Shown here: piece by piece, positions 8,330-14,658 of the stretch | Layout of the letters: every line of letters begins with the position of its first letter | How positions within the stretch are numbered: the first letter of the stretch is position 1 | Assembly (NCBI GenBank): GCA_964636575.1 | Contig: CAZWSE010000008.1 | Span: 1 to 49,412 of the forward strand | From: CAZWSE01 sp964636575 | Lineage (GTDB): Bacteria; Pseudomonadota; Alphaproteobacteria; Rhodobacterales; Rhodobacteraceae | Direction of reading: 5' to 3' | Length of the DNA stretch: 49,412 nt | The notes under the pieces: model-generated | What the model saw: the letters and a program-made list of their open reading frames with translations, nothing else | Database searches by the model: none | Told to the model about the DNA's origin: nothing | Made by a program: the position numbers and the translations under genes

Positions 8330-9031
8330 CTACCCGATCTGCGCGATGAGGGTTTCAAGCCCTGACAAATCGTCAAGCGTGGCAAACCTTGGCGCGTCTT
8401 TAGGCGGGTCTGCTTTTTCCAGATCCCATTCCAAACCATGCGGAACGAACACGCCCCAGCCGCCCCCTTCGACCACAGGCACCACATCAGAACGCATAGA
8501 ATTGCCGACCATCATGGCGTTTTCCATCGGGGTGCCAAAGCGCTTGAAAATGGTTTGATAAGTCGACAGCGATTTGTCAGATACGATCTCAACCCCGTCG
8601 AAGAAGTCTCCCAAGCCGGATTGCGCCAGTTTGCGGTCCTGATCCAGCAAATCGCCTTTGGTGATCAGCACTGTCTTATGCGTTTCAGATACAGCGCGCA
8701 CGGCGTCTTCTGCATGGGGCAAAAGCTCAATCGGATAGCGCAGCATTTCACGACCTGCCTCCATAAGCTCGGATATGACCGATGTGGGGACGCGCCCGTC
8801 GGTGACCTCAATCGCAGTTTCGATCATGGAGAGGACAAACCCTTTCACACCGAACCCGTAATGGCCGATGTTGCGACGCTCGGCCTCTAGCAATCGGTCC
8901 GCAAGGTGGTCTCCTTCGACGAAATCGGCCAATAACTCGGCAAATCTGGCTTGAGTCAGATGGAAAAATCGTTCGTTGTGCCAAAGCGTATCATCGGCGT
9001 CAAAGCCAACTATTGTTAGATTTTGGGCCAT
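8330..9031 (-). CDS. HAD-superfamily hydrolase
   Basis: A 233-residue soluble phosphatase-like enzyme. Motif I is FDADDTLWH, with nucleophile Asp11 and acid/base Asp13. The cap domain spans roughly residues 20-100. Motif II lies in the KTVLITKGDLLDQ stretch (Thr/Lys), and motif III/IV in MVGNSMRSDVVPVVEGG. The N-terminal DDTLWHNE form is typical of the YjjG/haloacid-dehalogenase-like subgroup. The substrate is unknown. It diverges from clpS, whose ATG is about 90 bases away, and is upstream of the carboxypeptidase gene on the same strand with a 226-base gap, so probably a separate transcript. Length is normal. Confidence 0.9.
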   Translation of the reverse strand: MAQNLTIVGFDADDTLWHNERFFHLTQARFAELLADFVEGDHLADRLLEAERRNIGHYGFGVKGFVLSMIETAIEVTDGRVPTSVISELMEAGREMLRYPIELLPHAEDAVRAVSETHKTVLITKGDLLDQDRKLAQSGLGDFFDGVEIVSDKSLSTYQTIFKRFGTPMENAMMVGNSMRSDVVPVVEGGGWGVFVPHGLEWDLEKADPPKDAPRFATLDDLSGLETLIAQIG

Positions 9032-9118
9032 TTCTACGGCTCAAGCCTCTTTTCTAATGCGTCAGACAGGTTATATAGCAAAGCCAAGCCAATCGAAATC
9101 CAAAGAGCACGAGGCCCA

Positions 9119-9463
9119 ATGGCACAGTGGCACTGGCATATGTCGGACAAAAAGGAGGATGACGACGGGGACCTGTCTGTCATCACCGAAACACGTCCCA
9201 AGACGGCACGCCCGCCGATGTATAAGGTGATGTTGCTGAACGACGATTTCACGCCGATGGAATTCGTAGTGCATGTGTTGGAACGGTTTTTCGGCCTCAA
9301 CCACGCGCAAGCCTTTGAAATCATGCTGACAGTCCACAAGAAGGGACTGGCGGTTGTAGGCGTATTCAGCCACGAAATTGCTGAGACCAAGGTGGCTCAG
9401 GTCATGGATTTCGCCCGTCGGCATCAGCATCCGCTGCAATGCACGATGGAAAAAGAAGAATAA
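9119..9463 (+). CDS. clpS: ATP-dependent Clp protease adaptor ClpS
   Basis: A small adaptor that hands N-degron substrates to ClpA/ClpP. The core from PPMYKVMLLNDDFTPMEFVV onward is unmistakable: the LNDDFTPMEFV hydrophobic pocket, VLERFF, AEIM-like helix EIMLTVHKKGLAVVGVF, and the closing HPLQCTMEKEE. With the ATG at 9119 it has 114 residues, and GAGG lies four bases before that codon. An in-frame ATG at 9140 (MSDKKEDD) is an equally plausible start for a 107-residue protein. The acidic N-terminal extension is disordered, as in the family. The next gene starts nine bases after the stop, so it heads an operon with the rRNA methyltransferase. Confidence 0.95.
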   Translation: MAQWHWHMSDKKEDDDGDLSVITETRPKTARPPMYKVMLLNDDFTPMEFVVHVLERFFGLNHAQAFEIMLTVHKKGLAVVGVFSHEIAETKVAQVMDFARRHQHPLQCTMEKEE

Positions 9464-9472
9464 CCCCACGCC

Positions 9473-10462
9473 ATGTCTTCACGTGTGTCTTTGGCCTTTG
9501 ACGGGGGCGGATTAAGCCTGCCGGCGCAAGGCAAAATTGCTGTGTTTAGCCCTACGCAAACCGATGACCTGTCTGCGCTGCCCTTGGATCGTACTCAATT
9601 GATTCTGCGCATGAAGCCCGATGTCGACTATTTCACCGCCCTCGGGTTTAATTGCATAACGCAAGCCGATGGTCCTTATGCGATGTCATTTGTTTGTATA
9701 CCCCGTGCAAAAGCGCTGGCCCTGACCCTGATCGCTCAGGCCGCCGAGATCACAGATGGCCCTGTTGTGATCGACGGGCAGAAGACAGACGGTATCGACA
9801 GTATTCTCAAGTCCGTGCGCAAGTTGACCCCTGTTCAAGGGCCAATCAACAAAGCCCATGGGAAGCTGTTTTGGGTCACAGATACAGGGTCCGATACATT
9901 TGCAGGGTGGCAGGCCGGTCCGGCCCTTACAGATGGCGGGTTTTGGACCGCGCCGGGCGTTTTCTCTGCGGACGCCATTGATCCAGCGTCTGCCATGCTC
10001 GCCGAGGCTTTGCCGCAGAAACTGGGCAAAACAGTCGCTGATTTGGGGGCGGGCTGGGGGTTCTTGTCGGCTCACATCCTGACGCGGGACGACATCGAAC
10101 AGGCTTATCTGGTAGAGGCCGACCACCTGTCGCTGGAATGTGCACGGCGCAATGTGACCGACCCAAAGGCCAACTACATCTGGGCCGATGCCACCACATG
10201 GACAGCGCCGACCAAGCTCGATTCCGTGGTCATGAACCCGCCCTTTCACACAGGCCGGGATGCCAATATCGGGCTTGGAAAGGCATTTATCCAATCCGCA
10301 GCGGCCAATTTAAGCCCGTCTGGCAGTCTCTGGATGGTGGCAAATCGCCATTTGGGCTATGAAACAACTCTGGCCGAATGTTTCCGGTCAGTGGTTGAAG
10401 TCACGGGCGATACAAGGTTCAAAGTCTTGCACGCACACCGCCCGACCCGCACTAAGCGGTAA
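9473..10462 (+). CDS. rsmC: Class I SAM-dependent methyltransferase, RsmC-like (16S rRNA guanine N2)
   Basis: A 329-residue two-domain enzyme. The C-terminal half carries the SAM-binding loop DLGAGWG (190-196), an acidic motif II (VEAD) and the catalytic NPPFH (255-259) typical of exocyclic amine methyltransferases such as RsmC/RlmG. The N-terminal half (1-150) is a degenerate methyltransferase-like domain, also as in RsmC. The expected role is N2-methylation of a guanine in 16S rRNA (G1207 in E. coli), although a different guanine or RlmG-like 23S activity is possible. It sits nine bases after clpS and is followed by the SDR after 39 bases with a good AAGGA site. Confidence 0.82.
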   Translation: MSSRVSLAFDGGGLSLPAQGKIAVFSPTQTDDLSALPLDRTQLILRMKPDVDYFTALGFNCITQADGPYAMSFVCIPRAKALALTLIAQAAEITDGPVVIDGQKTDGIDSILKSVRKLTPVQGPINKAHGKLFWVTDTGSDTFAGWQAGPALTDGGFWTAPGVFSADAIDPASAMLAEALPQKLGKTVADLGAGWGFLSAHILTRDDIEQAYLVEADHLSLECARRNVTDPKANYIWADATTWTAPTKLDSVVMNPPFHTGRDANIGLGKAFIQSAAANLSPSGSLWMVANRHLGYETTLAECFRSVVEVTGDTRFKVLHAHRPTRTKR

Positions 10463-10501
10463 ACGCTACCGCCAGACACCGGACCCAAAAAGGACCGCCA
10501 C

Positions 10502-11302
10502 ATGTCGTTTTCAATCGCAGGCAAGACCGCCATCGTCACAGGGGCCGCCAATGGCATTGGCCGGTCAATCGGCAAACACTTCGCCGAACAGGGTGCTAAT
10601 GTGATGTTCGCCGATATGGACGAAGCCCGGCTTGTAGAAGAACTTGGCGAAAACGCAGATGACAGCAACATCCGCTACTTTGCTGGCGATTTGCGCGAAA
10701 AGCTGACAATCGCGAACCTGCTGTCTGCGACCATTGATGCCTTCGATCAGGTCGATATTCTGGTCAACGGATCGCGGCAGGTGATGACAACGGATCCTTT
10801 CGATCTGGAAGACCAAACCGTCGAAGACTTGCTGCAGCAAAACATGCTGGCCTCGCTGCGATTGTCGCAACAGGTGGTCAAACGCATGATCAAACAGTCC
10901 GAAAATCAGGACGAAGGACAAGCAGGCGCTATCATCAACATCAGCTCGATTGCGGCGCGCTTAACTCAAGCTGAATTGATGGGGTTCTCGGTCGCAACCG
11001 CTGCATTAGATCAAATGACACGGTCTTTCGCGGTCGCCTGTGCGCCACACCGGATCAGGGTCAATGCAGTGGCCTTCGGGTCGGTCATGTCTGCGTCTCT
11101 CAAACAATCCCTGCGCGACAATGAAGAGTTCCGCGATGAAATCGAGGATCACACCCCGCTAAGCCGCATCGCAGAGCCGCAAGAGCTCGCGGAAACCGTG
11201 CGCTATCTGGCCTCTGAAGGGTCCAGTTTTATGACGGGTCAGATCGTAACGCTTGATGGTGGGCGCAGTTTGATTGACCCAGTGGCCGCACCCGTTCATT
11301 AA
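10502..11302 (+). CDS. SDR-fold protein lacking the catalytic Tyr and Lys
   Basis: A 266-residue Rossmann protein of the short-chain dehydrogenase family. The nucleotide loop TGAANGIG (13-20) and the Ser-containing INISSIA strand are intact. At the active site, however, where SDRs have YxxxK, this protein reads F162-S-V-A-T166, so both the catalytic Tyr and Lys are replaced. The usual NNAG motif is also altered to VNGSRQ (88-93). The C-terminal GQIVTLDGGRS is normal. It may therefore bind a nucleotide without doing ordinary oxidoreduction. The frame is clean and well expressed-looking, with AAAAAGGA before the ATG, so it is not a decaying gene. It lies between rsmC and hemF in an apparent operon. 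Confidence 0.88.
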   Translation: MSFSIAGKTAIVTGAANGIGRSIGKHFAEQGANVMFADMDEARLVEELGENADDSNIRYFAGDLREKLTIANLLSATIDAFDQVDILVNGSRQVMTTDPFDLEDQTVEDLLQQNMLASLRLSQQVVKRMIKQSENQDEGQAGAIINISSIAARLTQAELMGFSVATAALDQMTRSFAVACAPHRIRVNAVAFGSVMSASLKQSLRDNEEFRDEIEDHTPLSRIAEPQELAETVRYLASEGSSFMTGQIVTLDGGRSLIDPVAAPVH

Positions 11303-11366
11303 TCTCTGGAACACTGTCAACTTTACGGTACACTTCGCGCACTTAAGTAATGCGCAGGACCATCAG

Positions 11367-12257
11367 ATGACCGACTTTGCCGACCAAAAATCTACCGCCT
11401 CAGCCTGGTTCAGAGAGCTACGCGACCAAATCGTCGCTGCCTTTGAAGGTCTTGAAAACGGTCACACCTCCGGCCCCATGTCAGACGCACCCATCGGCAC
11501 GTTTGAGGTGTCCGAGACCAAACGCAGTGCCGATGACGGCTCGGACGCAGGTGGCGGCTTGATGAGCGTCATGCGCGGCGGGCGTGTGTTTGAGAAGGTA
11601 GGGGTCAATATCTCGACAGTCTACGGAACGCTGGGCGAACGCGCGCAAAACGCGATGATGGCCCGCAAAGGTCTGGCAGGTATGAAAGACGACCCACGGT
11701 TTTGGGCGTCGGGTATTTCGCTGGTCGCGCATATGCAAAACCCGCACGCGCCCGCGGTACATATGAACACGCGCATGTTCTGGACGCCACACGCGTGGTG
11801 GTTCGGCGGCGGGTCAGATTTGAACCCCTGCATCGAATACTCTGAAGACACGACCCACTTCCACAATACGCAAAAGACCCACCTCGACCCCCATGGGGCG
11901 GACCTTTACCCCAAACTCAAAGACTGGGCGGATGAGTACTTTTACGTGCCACACAGGGGACGCGCGCGCGGGGTCGGGGGCATTTTCATGGATGACCATT
12001 GCACGGGCGATTGGGAACAGGATCTGGCCCTGACGCAAGACATCGGTCGCGCCTTTCTACCTGCCTATCTGCCGCTGGTGGAAAACAGGATCAAACAAAA
12101 CTGGACCGACGCAGACAAAGACCAACAACTGGTGCACCGCGGGCTCTACGCAGAATACAATCTGGTCTATGATCGGGGCACCAAGTTCGGACTAGAAACG
12201 GGACACGACGCAAATGCAGTCCTAATGAGCCTGCCACCTTTAGCGAAATGGCACTGA
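11367..12257 (+). CDS. hemF: Oxygen-dependent coproporphyrinogen III oxidase
   Basis: HemF converts coproporphyrinogen III to protoporphyrinogen IX using O2 in haem and bacteriochlorophyll synthesis. Family signatures are clear: WFRELRDQI at the N-terminus, GGGSDLNPCI, the HFHNTQKTHLDPHG block with conserved His/Asp, GRARGVGGIFMDD, and YDRGTKFGLETG near the end. The start is the ATG at 11367 with AGGA upstream, giving 296 residues, close to the E. coli enzyme. A longer frame from 11274 overlaps the SDR and is not needed. The 64-base gap after the SDR could hold its own promoter; I saw no FNR box there. hemC and hemE follow, so three haem genes cluster here. Confidence 0.96.
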   Translation: MTDFADQKSTASAWFRELRDQIVAAFEGLENGHTSGPMSDAPIGTFEVSETKRSADDGSDAGGGLMSVMRGGRVFEKVGVNISTVYGTLGERAQNAMMARKGLAGMKDDPRFWASGISLVAHMQNPHAPAVHMNTRMFWTPHAWWFGGGSDLNPCIEYSEDTTHFHNTQKTHLDPHGADLYPKLKDWADEYFYVPHRGRARGVGGIFMDDHCTGDWEQDLALTQDIGRAFLPAYLPLVENRIKQNWTDADKDQQLVHRGLYAEYNLVYDRGTKFGLETGHDANAVLMSLPPLAKWH

Positions 12258-12258
12258 T

Positions 12259-12303
12259 CTTCTTTGTTCCAAATAAATCCCCGCCGGAGGCAATCCAGCG
12301 GGG
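12259..12303 (-). terminator. Stem-loop with conserved tail, copy 2 of the recurring repeat; hemC terminator
   Basis: CCCCGC (12279-12284) pairs with GCGGGG (12298-12303), with an inner GGA/TCC pair. On the minus strand the stem is followed by ATTTATTT, the form of an intrinsic terminator just after the hemC stop. The 23-base tail (12281 down to 12259) matches the tail of the element at 5809-5831 at 21 of 23 positions. It lies between convergent hemF and hemC. Confidence 0.65.
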
Positions 12304-12313
12304 TCAACAGGCG

Positions 12314-13279
12314 CTAACTGTGCCAGTCAAAGAACCCAAGGCCGCCTTGTTTCAATAGCTTGGCGGCCATCACACGGCCCAATTCAGCTCCATCTTCAAT
12401 CGGTGCAGATTGATCATCCGCAATCGCTTCAGACCCGTCAGGGCGCAAGACTTCACCGCGCAGGCGCAAAGTCCCGCCGGTCAACTCAGCCAAACCCGCG
12501 ATCGGGGTCTCACAAGACCCGTCCAAGGCGGCCAGAAAAGCACGCTCCGCCGCCAAACGTTCTCCGGTCTCGACGTGATGAATGGCAGACAACATTTCGG
12601 CCATGCGGGTATCATCGCCGCGACGCTCAATCCCGATAGCGCCTTGGGCCACAGCAGGCAGCATATCGTCTGTTTCAATAGGGGTGGCAGGCACATCGGT
12701 CATGCCCAAACGGTTCAAACCGGCCATTGCAAGGAACGTGCATTCAGCAACACCGTCTGCCAGCTTTTTCAAACGGGTCTGCACGTTGCCGCGAAACTCT
12801 ACCACGTTCAAATCAGGACGACGGTTCAGCAGTTGGGCCTTCCGTCGCAGGCTGGACGTGCCCACAACAGCGCCTTGATCCAAATCGGCCAGCTTAGACT
12901 TCGACGGCGATACGAACCCGTCGCGCATGTCTTCGCGGGGCAGGTAGGTGTCCAATAGCAATCCACCCGGTTGCTCTACCGGCATGTCTTTCATCGAATG
13001 GACGGCGATATCGATCTTGCCGGACAGCAGGTCTTCCTCGATCTCGCGGGTGAACAGACCCTTGCCGCCGATTTCCTTTAGCGGACGGTCTTGGATGGCG
13101 TCGCCAGTGACTTTAATCACAACAATCGCAAAAGCGTCCTCTGGCAAATCAAAAGCCGCCATCAACCGGCGGCGGGTTTCATAAGCTTGGGCCAGGGCCA
13201 AAGGGGATCCACGGGTGCCGATGTTCAGCGGAGAGGCGGGGGTAGGCAAATCAATCTTCATGAAACCATCTTTATGCAT
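12314..13279 (-). CDS. hemC: Hydroxymethylbilane synthase (porphobilinogen deaminase)
   Basis: HemC joins four porphobilinogen units into hydroxymethylbilane in haem synthesis. The start IGTRGSPLALAQA, then GGKGLFTREIE, the HSMKDMP catalytic Asp loop, GTSSLRRKAQLL, EFRGNVQTRLKKL, and the cofactor-attachment Cys in GSCETPIAG are all present. The ATG at 13277-13279 (AGGA nine bases before) gives 321 residues; an ATG at 13259-13261 is an alternative giving 315. The frame stays open far upstream across hemE, but that part is an antisense shadow. It is divergent from hemE across an 87-base gap that holds the inverted repeat 13304-13330. Confidence 0.96.
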   Translation of the reverse strand: MHKDGFMKIDLPTPASPLNIGTRGSPLALAQAYETRRRLMAAFDLPEDAFAIVVIKVTGDAIQDRPLKEIGGKGLFTREIEEDLLSGKIDIAVHSMKDMPVEQPGGLLLDTYLPREDMRDGFVSPSKSKLADLDQGAVVGTSSLRRKAQLLNRRPDLNVVEFRGNVQTRLKKLADGVAECTFLAMAGLNRLGMTDVPATPIETDDMLPAVAQGAIGIERRGDDTRMAEMLSAIHHVETGERLAAERAFLAALDGSCETPIAGLAELTGGTLRLRGEVLRPDGSEAIADDQSAPIEDGAELGRVMAAKLLKQGGLGFFDWHS

Positions 13280-13303
13280 GTCAATTCGTCCTGACAACTG
13301 TGT

Positions 13304-13330
13304 CTGTCTTGACAAATTGACGTCAGACAG
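13304..13330. promoter_or_regulatory. Imperfect inverted repeat between divergent hemC and hemE
   Basis: CTGTCTTGAC (13304-13313) and GTCAGACAG (13322-13330) form arms that match except for one extra T. They are centred in the hemC-hemE divergent gap, a good place for a regulator that acts on both haem genes. TTGACA within it could also be a -35 element for hemE. It is not an FNR box, because the second half-site does not fit. No regulator can be named. Confidence 0.35.
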
Positions 13331-13366
13331 GGACCACAGGGGAAATTGACTGCGAACGAGGACGAT

Positions 13367-14404
13367 ATGGCCCACTCTAAAACCATTCTGCGCGCTCTGG
13401 CGGGCGAGACTTTGCCCACCCCTCCGATCTGGATGATGCGTCAAGCGGGCCGGTACTTGCCGGAATACAAAGCCACCCGAGCGCAGGCCGGCGATTTCCT
13501 GTCCTTGTGCTACAACCCCGATCTTGCGGCCGAGGTCACACTGCAACCCATCCGTCGCTACGGGTTCGACGCGGCGATCCTGTTTGCAGACATCTTGCTT
13601 GTCCCCCAAGCGCTTGGCGCTGACCTTTGGTTCGTCACTGGCGAAGGCCCACGTCTGTCGACAATCACGACGCAAGCCGACTTCGACAAACTCAAACCCG
13701 CCGATGAGATCGACGCGGTTTTGAACCCGATCTATGAAACGGTTGGCATCCTGTCGAAAGAACTTCCGCCAGAGACAACCCTTATCGGGTTCGCAGGCGC
13801 CCCTTGGACGGTCGCCACCTATATGATCGCGGGTCAAGGCACCCCCGATCAAGGGCCGGCCCACGCTTTGATGAACGAAAACAACGCCCTTTTCGAAGCG
13901 CTTCTCGCGCGGATCACCCAAGCCACCATCGCTTATCTCAGTAAGCAGATCGATGCAGGTGCCGAAGTGGTCAAGATATTCGACAGCTGGGCAGGCAGCC
14001 TCAAAGGCGATGCGTTCCAGAAATACGCGCTGGAACCCGCACGCGAAATCACCGCTGCCCTCAAAGCCAAATACCCGCATATCCCCGTCATCGGGTTTCC
14101 TCGTGAAGCAGGCGACAACTACATAGGGTTCCACAAAGCCACAGGCGTAGATTGTGTTGCACTCGACAATTCGGTCGATGCAGATTGGGCGGCCGAACAG
14201 GTCCAAAAAGACGGCTGCGTGCAGGGCAATCTGGCGTCTAGCCATATGGTAACAGGCGGTCAAAATCTGGTCGATGAAACCCGCCGGATCGTCAAAGCCT
14301 TCTCAAACGGGCCGCATATCTTCAACCTTGGACACGGCATCACGCCGGATGCGAACCCAGATAACGTACAGCTGATGATCGATACGGTTCGCGAAGGCGC
14401 GTAG
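13367..14404 (+). CDS. hemE: Uroporphyrinogen decarboxylase
   Basis: HemE removes four carboxyl groups from uroporphyrinogen III to give coproporphyrinogen III, the substrate of hemF nearby. Diagnostic blocks are PPIWMMRQAGRYLPEY near the N-terminus, the FADILL segment, GFAGAPWTVATYM, IFDSWAG, GFPREAGDN, and the C-terminal NLGHGITPDANPDNV. The start is the ATG at 13367 with GAGG five bases upstream; a TTG further upstream is unlikely. The length of 345 residues is normal. It is divergent from hemC and followed by a tRNA on the opposite strand, so it appears to be a single-gene transcript. Confidence 0.97.
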   Translation: MAHSKTILRALAGETLPTPPIWMMRQAGRYLPEYKATRAQAGDFLSLCYNPDLAAEVTLQPIRRYGFDAAILFADILLVPQALGADLWFVTGEGPRLSTITTQADFDKLKPADEIDAVLNPIYETVGILSKELPPETTLIGFAGAPWTVATYMIAGQGTPDQGPAHALMNENNALFEALLARITQATIAYLSKQIDAGAEVVKIFDSWAGSLKGDAFQKYALEPAREITAALKAKYPHIPVIGFPREAGDNYIGFHKATGVDCVALDNSVDADWAAEQVQKDGCVQGNLASSHMVTGGQNLVDETRRIVKAFSNGPHIFNLGHGITPDANPDNVQLMIDTVREGA

Positions 14405-14434
14405 CTGTATCGGCTTTGGTGATAAGGGGTGCGG

Positions 14435-14511
<77 letters not shown>

Positions 14512-14599
14512 ATCAACGGAGGCCCGAATACGCATCCCAGCCCTGCGTGTCAAACGCAAATCGGGGCATTTCGTATCCAATTGAGGATAAGGCATGGAC

Positions 14600-14652
14600 G
14601 GGGCCGGTCAGAACAGGCATATGCCGCGCTTGACCCCTGACCGAAAGGCCCC
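14600..14652 (+). promoter_or_regulatory. Long bulged hairpin in the leader of the RNA helicase gene
   Basis: GGGGCC (14600-14605) pairs with GGCCCC (14647-14652). The adjoining GGTCAG (14606-14611) pairs with CTGACC (14637-14642), leaving a GAAA bulge on the 3' side. A palindrome GGCATATGCC (14616-14625) sits in the apex. The only plausible ribosome binding motif, AAAGG (14644-14648), lies in the bulge and 3' arm, ten bases before the ATG at 14659. The structure could therefore hide or present the site, as for autoregulated or temperature-controlled RNA helicases. This is my reading of base pairing, without an energy calculation. Confidence 0.5.
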
Positions 14653-14658
14653 AGTGCC

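Noticed and set aside
9686..10294. 202-codon minus-strand ORF
   Set aside because: It is antisense to the RsmC-like gene, which has all catalytic motifs.
13309..13324. Possible FNR box before hemE (TTGAC followed by AAAT)
   Set aside because: The right half-site reads TGACG rather than GTCAA, so the palindrome fails.
13280..14263. Long open frame upstream of hemC on the minus strand, antisense to hemE
   Set aside because: It lies exactly opposite hemE, has no recognisable domain and arises from GC-rich codon bias. hemC starts at the ATG near 13279.
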